24,512 nt of DNA from Phycisphaerales bacterium UBA854 (lineage in GTDB: Bacteria; Planctomycetota; Phycisphaerae; Phycisphaerales; SM1A02). The DNA is taken from NCBI GenBank assembly GCA_002295885.1, contig DBGM01000033.1:37834-62345 (forward strand), given 5' to 3'. The notes under the pieces are model-generated. The model was given only the letters and a program-made list of their open reading frames with translations, did not search any database and was not told where the DNA came from. This document shows, piece by piece, positions 1-6,284 of the stretch (position 1 is the first letter of the stretch; each line of letters begins with the position of its first letter). A program made the position numbers and the translations under genes.

Positions 1-471
1 TTCTACGACGCCACGACCGGCATCGATCCGCTCGACGACATCATCGGCCGGGTGCTGGAGACCGGCTACTGCCATCACATCGAGCGGCTCATGATGCTGG
101 GCGGTTTCATGTTCCTCTGCGAGATCCATCCTGATGCGATCTACCGGTGGTTCATGGAACTGTTCGTCGACAGCTACGACTGGGTCATGGTGCCCAACGT
201 GTACTCCATGAGCCAGCACGCCGACGGCGGGCTCATCACGACCAAGCCGTACTTCTCGGGTTCGTCCTACGTCCGAAAGATGAGCAATCATCCGACGGGT
301 GAATGGGCGGAGGTTTGGGACGGGCTCTACTGGCGGTGGATCTGGAACCACGTGGACGAGTTGGGGAAGAATCCCCGCTGGGCGATGATGTGCGCCATGG
401 CACGAAAGATGGAGCCTGCCAAGCGTGCGGAGCACATACGGGTCGCCGAGGAGTTTCTCGCCGGTTTGTGA
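1..471 (+). CDS. Photolyase/cryptochrome of the bacterial (6-4) FeS type, C-terminal part (5' truncated)
   Basis: Light-driven DNA repair flavoprotein of the DPRP / FeS-BCP class (PhrB-like). The gene enters from the left edge in frame 1; only the last 156 residues are visible. Family signatures seen are the helix TGYCHHIERLMMLG (family form GYAHHIQRLM), NVYSMSQHADGG (family NxxxMSQFADGG) and TKPYFSGSSYVRKMS, which lie in the helical FAD-binding domain, and a closing helix ending in EEFLAGL. In PhrB-like enzymes the loop after 'KMS' carries CxxC and a further Cys that hold a [4Fe-4S] cluster. Here that loop is short (SNHPTGEWAEVWDGLYW) and has no Cys, and the position of the first cluster Cys, about 16 residues before the HH pair, is Pro. 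The protein therefore looks cluster-free. Whether it repairs (6-4) products or is a photoreceptor cannot be told. The comparison with PhrB is from memory. Confidence 0.88.
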   Translation, partial: FYDATTGIDPLDDIIGRVLETGYCHHIERLMMLGGFMFLCEIHPDAIYRWFMELFVDSYDWVMVPNVYSMSQHADGGLITTKPYFSGSSYVRKMSNHPTGEWAEVWDGLYWRWIWNHVDELGKNPRWAMMCAMARKMEPAKRAEHIRVAEEFLAGL

Positions 472-662
472 GTCGCGTTTGGTGCCAGGTCGTATCGGCC
501 CCGGCCTACGGAGGGCGGTTGTACGATCCGGAAATGCACCTGTTTCCCCCAAATAGGCTCGAATCCTGTCTCGCAAGGCGGGGGAGTTCCCTGATCTGCT
601 ATCGTCAACTCGAGTCCGCGTTTGGAAGGCGTGGACAAGGGAACCAGCAGGGGAGAGGAACA

Positions 663-1319
663 ATGAGCAGGATCATTCTTGGTATCTCGTGCCTCGGCGC
701 GATGACGATGTCGACGTTCGCCGATCAGGTCCCGGCCACGGTCGTCGGTGGTACCCAAATCGATTACTCGTACTACTACGGGTGGGACTACGATCAGGAG
801 TCGAGCGATTCGTACTCCTTGACCGACTCGCCGAACGGATACACGGGCCAGTACTCCAGCTGGTCGGTCTCCGACGAATCGATCTCGTTCCAGGCGTCCT
901 ATGACATCTACAACTACGACACCTACAACTGGGACACCGGATATTCCAACGGCTATGCCGAGTCCGGCCACGGCGGTTCGTTCGTCATCGACATCGCCGC
1001 GATCGAAGCGTTCAGTCTCACCGGGTGGGGCAACATGATGTACCGGGTCTTCGATGACGCGGGCGATCAGATTCTCGAAGGCATGACCGGTGATCTTGCC
1101 GGACTCCAGCTGGGAGCAGGTCAGTGGACCCTCCGGCTGCTCGGCTCGTCGAGCTATGCCAACGGTGGTTCCTTCTCGTATACGGACGACTGGGGATACG
1201 ACTACTGGGGTGATGACTACGACGCCGAGGGCGGATTCGACATCACCGCGGTGCCCGCACCCTCGGCGCTGGCCCTGCTGGGTCTTTCCGGATTGGCGGC
1301 ACGCCGCCGTCGTCGTTGA
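663..1319 (+). CDS. Secreted Tyr/Asp-rich PEP-CTERM-type protein
   Basis: Predicted exported protein of 218 residues with unknown function. The ATG at 663 follows a good ribosome site (GGGGAGAGGAA, about 4 nt spacing); the frame is open far upstream, but only this start gives a signal peptide (residues 1-20, cleavage likely after STFA). The mature part is unusually rich in Tyr, Asp, Ser, Gly and Trp (for example YSYYYGWDYDQE, YDIYNYDTYNWD, WGYDYWGDDYD), has no Cys after the signal region, and looks like a beta-rich 'choice-of-anchor' domain. The C-terminus is a PEP-CTERM variant: VPAPSALALLGLSGLAA, a short hydrophobic helix, then a run of Arg. Proteins of this kind are normally processed by an exosortase and retained at the envelope or in extracellular polymer; no exosortase lies in the window. 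The next gene starts 30 bases after the stop. Confidence 0.85.
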   Translation: MSRIILGISCLGAMTMSTFADQVPATVVGGTQIDYSYYYGWDYDQESSDSYSLTDSPNGYTGQYSSWSVSDESISFQASYDIYNYDTYNWDTGYSNGYAESGHGGSFVIDIAAIEAFSLTGWGNMMYRVFDDAGDQILEGMTGDLAGLQLGAGQWTLRLLGSSSYANGGSFSYTDDWGYDYWGDDYDAEGGFDITAVPAPSALALLGLSGLAARRRRR

Positions 1320-1348
1320 CGGGCCCCGTCATCACCACGGGACGTGCA

Positions 1349-1714
1349 ATGGATTCGGACCCTGGAATCAAGGACTGCGTGACTCGCTACTACCAGAGTC
1401 TCCGATCTTCGGATCCTGAGCTCGTACGTGAGGTGTTCCATCCCCGGGCCCGGATCATCGGCTATCTGCCCGACGGCCTGCACGAGATGACGGTCGACGA
1501 GTTCGCGGATTTCGTCGAATCGCAGCAGCCGTCTCCCGACGACTCCGGTGCCGAGCGGATGCTGGAGATTGTTTCATGCGACATCGCGGGCGAGACCGGG
1601 TGCGTTCGTCTTCGGGAGGGCTACCTCGGAATGGTCTTCCTGGACACCTTCTCGATGCTGCGGGTCGATGGTCGCTGGTGGATCTGCAACAAGCTGTTCC
1701 ACGTCGAGGACTGA
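1349..1714 (+). CDS. NTF2-like / putative lumazine-binding family protein
   Basis: Small cytosolic protein of 121 residues with the NTF2-like (SnoaL / 'putative lumazine-binding') cone fold. Visible pattern: an N-terminal helix (IKDCVTRYYQSLRSSDPELVREVFHP), then ARIIGYLPDG, a helix with FADFVESQQP, and closing strands with GYLGMVFLDTFSMLRVDGRWWICNKLFH; the strand 'DTFSMLRVDGRWWI' followed by 'NKLF' is typical of the family. No catalytic residues can be assigned with confidence; many members have no known reaction. I chose ATG 1349; the frame also allows a TTG at 1316 that overlaps the previous stop codon, but that would add residues not seen in the fold. It may be co-transcribed with the PEP-CTERM gene just upstream. 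Confidence 0.75.
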   Translation: MDSDPGIKDCVTRYYQSLRSSDPELVREVFHPRARIIGYLPDGLHEMTVDEFADFVESQQPSPDDSGAERMLEIVSCDIAGETGCVRLREGYLGMVFLDTFSMLRVDGRWWICNKLFHVED

Positions 1715-1765
1715 CTGGCATGCGAGGTGCGGTGGAGATCGCCTCAGGCGCACTCGCGTCGTTCG

Positions 1766-2002
1766 ATGAGGACGGACGAGACCGTGAGCTTCGAGGCCGG
1801 ATTGGTGAAGACCAACGGGATGACGGGGGAATCCGAAGTCGCCGGGGACGTGGCCACCGTCAGGGCGGTGAAGTTCGCTGCGGCGGTGGGCCGGCTGCGC
1901 CGGCACGGCCGGGAGCAGATTCGTCGACAGATTCCATCGGTGCACATGGCCGTTCCTCCAGCGGGTGAGCTGGATTCATCGGTCCGTGCAGAGGGGGGCT
2001 GA
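1766..2002 (+). CDS. Doubtful small ORF, unknown (possibly a frameshifted remnant)
   Basis: I do not recognise this 78-residue frame. The codons from 1766 have mostly G or C in third position, purine-rich first positions and AT-richer second positions, the pattern of real genes in this window, and this favours the plus strand over the open minus-strand frame opposite. There is no ribosome site. A second frame starting with ATG 1720, five bases after the previous stop, reads plausibly for about 18 residues (RGAVEIASGALASFD) before the good codon pattern moves to this frame near 1768, so a frameshift in one original gene is possible. The predicted protein is hydrophilic, with no signal peptide, Cys or known motif. 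It also fills the otherwise unassigned stretch 1715-2016. Confidence 0.3.
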   Translation: MRTDETVSFEAGLVKTNGMTGESEVAGDVATVRAVKFAAAVGRLRRHGREQIRRQIPSVHMAVPPAGELDSSVRAEGG

Positions 2003-2016
2003 ACCCGGATGCCGGA

Positions 2017-2682
2017 TTATTCGAACAGCAGGTAGGACGTGGGATTGTCGGGGAGGTAGGCGTTGAACCCCGCTTCGGCGAAGGCCGATACGGCGTTGGC
2101 CAGGATGATGACCCCGAAGATGCAGAAGGTGCACCAGGAGTACCAGGGGAGGCGAGACCCGGCGGGCGTCGCATCCTGTCCGTCGGCGGATCGGTAGCGG
2201 TGCCGGTGCAGTTCGGGATCTCGGCCGAAGACAAGCATGATGCCGCTGACCAGAATGACCGTCAGGAATACGATCAGGGCCCAGGTGTACAGGTGCAGGC
2301 CCAGCATCGGGCTGCCGTAGCCGGGGTCGCCTGGTTCGATGTGCAGCAGCACCTGACGGGCCGAGATCAGCATGCCCACGAGGGCTGCGAGCACGGACAT
2401 GCCGTATCCGAGGCCGATGACGGAGAAGCCCTGGATTCGTGAGAGATGCCCGTGGGTGATGATGAAGATCGAGCCCACGGCGGTCATGATCATGGCCATC
2501 CGCTGGAGCAGGCACAGTGGACAGGGGTATTCTCCCTGGGCGAACTGGACCCAGAACGCTCCGAGCAGGACGCCGCAGATTGCCAGAACGCAGAGATGCT
2601 GGATCGCCAGTTCCACCCGCAGCCAGAGGCTCCAGAGCGGATGCTCGCTGTGGTGTGTCTGCATGGGGCGATCCTGCTTCAT
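2017..2682 (-). CDS. DsbB-like disulfide bond formation membrane protein
   Basis: Integral inner-membrane quinone-dependent thiol oxidase of the DsbB family, 221 residues. The hallmark EYPCPLCLLQR (Cys54, Cys57) follows the first membrane helix, and further helices lie near 61-78, 86-112 and 131-152. The conserved GDPGYGSPMLGLHLYTWA stands where E. coli DsbB has its second periplasmic cysteine pair, and that pair is absent. Instead a second CxxC (WCTFC, Cys184 and Cys187) sits at the start of a fifth helix near the C-terminus. The start at 2682 is fixed by overlap with the stop of the upstream DUF5993-like gene (TAATG), so the two are probably translated together. It would re-oxidise a periplasmic DsbA-like partner, not present here. 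The surrounding Fur-type regulator and secreted metal-binding protein suggest that it supports cysteine pairs of exported proteins; that link is inference. Confidence 0.9.
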   Translation of the reverse strand: MKQDRPMQTHHSEHPLWSLWLRVELAIQHLCVLAICGVLLGAFWVQFAQGEYPCPLCLLQRMAMIMTAVGSIFIITHGHLSRIQGFSVIGLGYGMSVLAALVGMLISARQVLLHIEPGDPGYGSPMLGLHLYTWALIVFLTVILVSGIMLVFGRDPELHRHRYRSADGQDATPAGSRLPWYSWCTFCIFGVIILANAVSAFAEAGFNAYLPDNPTSYLLFE

Positions 2683-2840
2683 TACCAGCTGAGGTCCAAA
2701 GGATCCGTGGCGTGGTGCATGAACAGCAGCACGATGAGGATCAGGGAGAGAAAGAAGAGCGCAACCGACAGCCACGCCTTGCGCCGAAGCATCGACGCAA
2801 GCAGGCAGAAGAGGCACAGGAAGATGGCGGAGGCGATCAT
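2682..2840 (-). CDS. DUF5993-like small membrane protein
   Basis: A 52-residue protein with two membrane helices (about residues 2-17 and 22-40) joined by the basic turn LRRKAW, and ending in LLFMHHATDPLDLSW. From memory the ending 'FxHHxTDxLxLS' and the small two-helix form match the DUF5993 family, which is often found beside DsbB-type genes. Its stop overlaps the DsbB start (TAATG), and the Fur-family gene ends 31 bases upstream, so all three are likely one minus-strand transcription unit. No ribosome site is evident before the ATG. Function is unknown; from its partner it may be an accessory subunit of DsbB. The His pair near the membrane exit could bind metal or quinone, but nothing in the sequence proves it. 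Confidence 0.75.
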   Translation of the reverse strand: MIASAIFLCLFCLLASMLRRKAWLSVALFFLSLILIVLLFMHHATDPLDLSW

Positions 2841-2871
2841 GGAGAGTGGTGGTTCGCCCGGCGGGAGCCGG

Positions 2872-3258
2872 TCAGGCGCAGGACGCGCACAGGCCGGACA
2901 GCGTGAGATCGTGATCTTCGAGCGTGAACCCGTTGGGAACGAGCTTTTCCAGGCCTCCAGGGCAGCCCTGGATGTCGAAGTACCGGTCGCAGGCGGTGCA
3001 GTGGAAGTGATGGTGGTGGGATGAGGCGACGGACGCAAGCTCGTAGCGGTCACTCTTTCCCGGTACCTGAACCGACGCGATCTCACCTTCCTCCTGGAGG
3101 CGTCGCACGATGCGGTAGACGGTACGAAGTCCCAGGGAATCGATGGAATCGCGTGCCAGGGTGTGCAGTTCATCGATGGACAAGGGGCCTCGGGACTCCT
3201 TGAAGGCGTTCCGAATGGCCTGCAACTGCTTTGTCTGTCGCTGGGGTGGCATGGTCAT
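2872..3258 (-). CDS. Fur-family metalloregulator, probably Zur-like
   Basis: DNA-binding transcription repressor of 128 residues. The winged helix is at 1-75, with the recognition part LGLRTVYRIVRRLQEEGEI (about 43-61). The dimerisation domain has HHHHFHCTACDRYFDI (81-96) and ends in LSGLCASC, giving the usual structural zinc site Cys87, Cys90, Cys124 and Cys127, with His81-86 as likely sensor ligands. Fur, Zur, PerR and Nur share this plan and the sequence alone does not settle the metal. The divergent neighbours, which include a His/Asp-rich secreted protein resembling a Zur-repressed family, favour Zur. Two start codons are possible: ATG 3258 and ATG 3252. A -10-like TATGCT lies directly before the first, exactly 6 nt before the second, so a leaderless message beginning at 3252 is plausible. 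Confidence 0.92.
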   Translation of the reverse strand: MTMPPQRQTKQLQAIRNAFKESRGPLSIDELHTLARDSIDSLGLRTVYRIVRRLQEEGEIASVQVPGKSDRYELASVASSHHHHFHCTACDRYFDIQGCPGGLEKLVPNGFTLEDHDLTLSGLCASCA

Positions 3259-3293
3259 AGCATATCGGTGAATCGACGCGGGCGGATCTTTAT

Positions 3294-3309
3294 TGACAAT
3301 ATATTGCCA
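3294..3309. promoter_or_regulatory. Imperfect palindrome, candidate Fur/Zur operator
   Basis: The 16 bases TGACAATATATTGCCA form an inverted repeat with a perfect 10-bp core (CAATATATTG) and one mismatched pair. It lies in the 109-bp divergent region between the Fur-family gene and the pseudopilin gene and overlaps the upstream copy of a duplicated TATTGACAA (3291-3299 and 3314-3322). Size, AT-rich core and position suit a Fur-family operator that could control both directions. It is not an exact match to any Fur, Zur or PerR consensus that I can recall. Confidence 0.45.
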
Positions 3310-3315
3310 GTAGTA

Positions 3316-3343
3316 TTGACAAGTCCCTGCCGATAGCTAGCAT
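3316..3343 (+). promoter_or_regulatory. Candidate sigma-70 type promoter of the pseudopilin gene
   Basis: A perfect -35 TTGACA (3316-3321) is followed after 16 bases by TAGCAT (3338-3343, 4 of 6 to TATAAT). Transcription would start near 3350, about 18 bases before the ATG at 3368. A second TTGACA at 3293-3298 lies one helical repeat group upstream, inside the candidate operator. Confidence 0.5.
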
Positions 3344-3367
3344 CGGATTTTCCCCTCGGAACGACTC

Positions 3368-4150
3368 ATGAATACGGGACCCTCGTCCAATCCGAGTCAT
3401 CGCAATCTGCTGGTTCGATCGGGGTTCTCCCTCGTCGAACTGCTGGTGGTCGTTGCGGTCCTGGGCGTTCTGGTTGCTGTGCTGATTCCCTCCCTAGGCA
3501 TGATGGCCCATCAGGGACGCGTGGCCGAGGACACCTCGAATCTCCGCTCGTTGCAGATGGCCCATTACCAGTACGCGGTCGATTCCAAGGGGCAGTTCGC
3601 GGATGCGGGCATGGCCCACGGGGGACTGGCCAACGAGTCGATCGCGTGGCTGAATCTCATCGGTGAATACGTCGACATCAACGGTGTGGTCCGCTCCCCG
3701 CTGGACGAGAGTCCGCACTGGACCATTCCGGTCCAGGGGACGACCAATCGATACCGGCGTACCAGCTACGGATGGAATAACTACCTGTCCCGCACGCACT
3801 CCCCGGATGCCGCGATCGACCGCAGCATGGCGGCCGACCGACTCAGCCGCGTGAAGAGTGCTTCCAATACCGTCCACTTCCTCCACATGGTCGGGACCGG
3901 TTCCTTTGCCGGAGCCGATCACGTGCACGTCGAGAACTGGTGGATCAACGATTCACTGCCCGATGCACCGGCGATACTGGCCTCCAACCAGGTCAATACC
4001 AGCGTCGTATCGGGGGAGCCCAAGACTAAGAGCGCCCGTGCAAACTACGGATTCGTCGACGGCCACGTCGAGACGCTCTCATTCATCGAAGTATTTACAG
4101 GCCCGGACCGGAATCGGTTCGACCCCAATGTTGCGGGTCGGAGCTTCTGA
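3368..4150 (+). CDS. Prepilin-type secreted protein (pseudopilin-like, planctomycete class)
   Basis: Exported protein of 260 residues with a type IV prepilin N-terminus: basic leader to Gly19, then FSLVELLVVVAVLGVLVAVL with the conserved Glu at +5 of the mature protein. It would be cut and N-methylated by a prepilin peptidase and use a type IV pilus / type II secretion-like machine. The C-terminal ANYGFVDGHVETL matches the end of the planctomycete 'H-X9-DG' proteins, although the expected His nine residues before Asp-Gly is Lys here. The stretch HFLHMVG...GADHVHVENWW adds several His. It is divergent from the Fur-family gene, and its stop lies 27 bases before the next start with no terminator, so it is probably co-transcribed with the His/Asp-rich protein. 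Its role may be carrying or anchoring that protein outside the cell; that is inference. Confidence 0.85.
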   Translation: MNTGPSSNPSHRNLLVRSGFSLVELLVVVAVLGVLVAVLIPSLGMMAHQGRVAEDTSNLRSLQMAHYQYAVDSKGQFADAGMAHGGLANESIAWLNLIGEYVDINGVVRSPLDESPHWTIPVQGTTNRYRRTSYGWNNYLSRTHSPDAAIDRSMAADRLSRVKSASNTVHFLHMVGTGSFAGADHVHVENWWINDSLPDAPAILASNQVNTSVVSGEPKTKSARANYGFVDGHVETLSFIEVFTGPDRNRFDPNVAGRSF

Positions 4151-4177
4151 CCGGGACGAGGAGAAGGAGAAGAGTTG

Positions 4178-6226
4178 ATGTTATCCCCATCAAAGAACAG
4201 TACGCGTTTCAGTCGCATACTGGCAATGCTGCCAATGTGCACCATGCTCGCCGCATCACCGCTGGCGATGGCCGAAGGTGATGAACACGTCGGGCACGCC
4301 GGCGACATCTACATCGGGGTCGAGGACGGCCGCATCATGACCGGACTGATCACCGATGATCAGGCGACCGGAGAGATGCGTACCTTCGAGTCCGAGTTCG
4401 GTGATGCCGGTGTCCCCGGATTCACGGCCGATCCCGGCTGGGAAGCATATCCCGGCACCTTCAATCCCGACGCCCGCGTGGGGTGGGAGTCCCTGGCCGG
4501 ACTGCGAATGTGGAACGGCGACGGATTCGATGAAGGTCTCGAGGAATCCATCACCGTCAGTTTCGGTCCCAGTTCGTTCGAGATCGGCGCCACCGCCACA
4601 GCCGGATTCGATCTGGCCGTCCAGCCGGATGGGGGAATCCACCGCCATCTCAGCTTCTTCCTGAATCACCCGACGAACACGCCGCTGCCCGGCATCTACC
4701 TTGTAGAGCTCGAACTCTACGCGACCGAGGGCCCCGAGCACTCCGAGCCGTTCTGGATCGTGTTCAACAACGAGTCCAGCGAAGCGGATCACGAGGCGGC
4801 CGTCGAGTGGGTGGAGGAAAATCTGGCCGCAGAGGACCATGACGATCATGACGATCATGATGATCATGGGCATGAGGGCGACATTGGTGTGGGGGTCGAG
4901 AACGGCCACATCATCACCGGAGAAATCCACGAAGGTGAGGTCGAGGAGATGCGCACCTTCGAGTCCGAGTTCGGAGAGTCCGGAGTACCCGGATACACCG
5001 ACGAGCCCGGCTGGGAGGCACTGCCCGGTACGTTCAGTCCGGACGTCAATGTCGGCTGGAACGCGCTGGCTGGTGTGAGCCTCTGGAATGGTGCCGGATT
5101 CGACGGCTCGATCGACGAGTCCATCACCATCGACTTCGGACCCTACTCCTTCGTGGTCGGCAGCTCGGCCGTGGACGGCTTCGATCTGCCGGTCGAGTCG
5201 GATGGCGCAATCCACCGCCACATCGGCTTCACGCTGAACCATCCGTCGGCTTCGCCGCAGACGGGCATCTACCTCGTGGAACTCGAGCTGTACGCGACCA
5301 CCGGGGGCCCGGAGCACTCCGAGCCGTTCTGGATCGTGTTCAACAACGGGGCCAGCGAGGAGGATCACGAAGCCGCCGTCGACTGGGTCAAGGACAACCT
5401 GGCCGACGAGGATCATGATCACGGTGACGACGACGATCACGACGATCACGGCGACGGCGACGACGACGATCATGATCACGGCGACGACGATGATCACGAT
5501 GATCACGGGCACGCCGGCGACATCGTGGTGGCAATCGAAGACGGTCACATCATGACCGGAACGCTCCACGACGGTGAAGTCGAGGAGATGCGCACCTTCG
5601 AGTCCGAGTTCGGTGCCGACGGCTACACGGACGAGCCCGGTTGGGAAGCCTCCTCCGGCACGTTCAGTCCCGACGTCAACGTCGGCTGGAACGCCCTCTC
5701 CGGCGTCAGCCTGTGGAACGGTACCGGATTCGACGGTTCGATCGACGAGTCCATCACCGTGGGCTTCGGGACGCTCTCGTTCGAGATCGGCACTTCGGCC
5801 GTGGACGGCTTTGATCTGCCGGTCGAGTCGGACGGTGCGATCCATCGCCACATCGGCTTCACTCTCAATCATCCGTCGGCCTCGCCGCAGACGGGGATCT
5901 ACCTCGTGGAGCTCGAGATGTACGCGACCAACGGAGGCCCGGAGCATTCCGAGCCGTTCTGGATCGTGTTCAACAACGGTGACACCGAGGCCAATCACGA
6001 GCTTGCGGTCGACTGGGTCAAGGACAACCTGGCCGGCGAGGATCATGATCATGAGCACTGTGACGGCGACGTCGACGGTGATGACCATGTCGACGTGATG
6101 GATCTCCTGCAGTTGATCAACGACTGGGGTGCCTCCGGCGGCCCGTCCGACGTCAACGAGGACGGAACGGTCAATGTGATGGATCTTCTGGTCGTCATCG
6201 ACGCCTGGGGTGAGTGCGACCACTGA
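4178..6226 (+). CDS. Secreted three-repeat His/Asp-rich protein with dockerin-like C-terminus (all3515/Zur-type family)
   Basis: Extracellular protein of 682 residues, probably a zinc-binding or zinc-scavenging surface protein. ATG 4178 follows a strong purine ribosome site (GGAGAAGGAGAAG, 4158-4173). Signal peptide 1-32 (cleavage after PLAMA). Three homologous domains lie at about 42-218, 234-410 and 447-620; each runs from GDIxxxxEDGxIxTG through MRTFESEFG, GWEA..GTF, a W-N-G-x-G-F-D turn and HRHxxFxLNHP to SEPFWIVFNN. They are joined by His/Asp linkers: 219-233 (short), 411-446 (long) and 621-627. Residues 628-682 carry two dockerin-like EF-hand motifs (DVDGDDHVDVMDLL and DVNEDGTVNVMDLL). 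From memory the domain resembles the 'all3515 family Zur-repressed PEP-CTERM' proteins of cyanobacteria; the PEP-CTERM tail is replaced by a dockerin here. A Fur-family gene lies upstream. Confidence 0.85.
   Translation: MLSPSKNSTRFSRILAMLPMCTMLAASPLAMAEGDEHVGHAGDIYIGVEDGRIMTGLITDDQATGEMRTFESEFGDAGVPGFTADPGWEAYPGTFNPDARVGWESLAGLRMWNGDGFDEGLEESITVSFGPSSFEIGATATAGFDLAVQPDGGIHRHLSFFLNHPTNTPLPGIYLVELELYATEGPEHSEPFWIVFNNESSEADHEAAVEWVEENLAAEDHDDHDDHDDHGHEGDIGVGVENGHIITGEIHEGEVEEMRTFESEFGESGVPGYTDEPGWEALPGTFSPDVNVGWNALAGVSLWNGAGFDGSIDESITIDFGPYSFVVGSSAVDGFDLPVESDGAIHRHIGFTLNHPSASPQTGIYLVELELYATTGGPEHSEPFWIVFNNGASEEDHEAAVDWVKDNLADEDHDHGDDDDHDDHGDGDDDDHDHGDDDDHDDHGHAGDIVVAIEDGHIMTGTLHDGEVEEMRTFESEFGADGYTDEPGWEASSGTFSPDVNVGWNALSGVSLWNGTGFDGSIDESITVGFGTLSFEIGTSAVDGFDLPVESDGAIHRHIGFTLNHPSASPQTGIYLVELEMYATNGGPEHSEPFWIVFNNGDTEANHELAVDWVKDNLAGEDHDHEHCDGDVDGDDHVDVMDLLQLINDWGASGGPSDVNEDGTVNVMDLLVVIDAWGECDH
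4832..4876 (+). repeat. Short His/Asp linker repeat (DHD units)
   Basis: Codes for EDHDDHDDHDDHGHE, built from a gac-gat-cat triplet-codon unit repeated in frame. Alternating His and Asp are suited to binding zinc or similar divalent ions. Confidence 0.8.
5408..5515 (+). repeat. Long His/Asp linker repeat
   Basis: Codes for about 36 residues of His, Asp and Gly only, apart from the flanking Glu and Ala, made of two copies of an HDHGDDDDHDDHG-like block separated by DGDD. It is more than twice the length of the first linker, indicating in-frame expansion of the same unit. Confidence 0.8.
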
Positions 6227-6240
6227 TCCCGAATTTTCTG

Positions 6241-6246
6241 TATACT
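6241..6246 (+). promoter_or_regulatory. Candidate -10 box of the zinc-ribbon microprotein gene
   Basis: TATACT (5 of 6 to TATAAT) stands 15 bases after the previous stop and 39 bases before the next ATG. No good -35 is seen at the usual distance, so read-through from the upstream gene is an alternative. Confidence 0.35.
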
Positions 6247-6284
6247 GAGATCATCGATTTCACTTTCAATGACAGGAGAAACAG

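Larger units (their letters stand above)
4301..6037 (+). repeat. Three tandem ~175-codon domain repeats
   Basis: Repeat units begin at about 4301, 4877 and 5516, each coding for one copy of the secreted-protein domain. Units 2 and 3 are nearly identical in protein over their second halves (for example AVDGFDLPVESDGAIHRHIG in both), while many third codon positions differ; unit 1 is clearly more diverged. Unit 3 lacks three residues (SGVPGYTDEP in unit 2 against ADGYTDEP). Confidence 0.85.

Noticed and set aside
4832..5515. Short tandem repeats that might suggest a CRISPR array.
   Set aside because: The repeats are in-frame His/Asp codons without unique spacers and lie inside a coding gene.
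4256..6223. A 655-residue open frame antisense to the His/Asp-rich protein.
   Set aside because: It mirrors the repeat protein codon for codon (His/Asp codons read as Val/Ile/Met), has no ribosome site and no domain. The plus strand has a signal peptide, a ribosome site and family domains.
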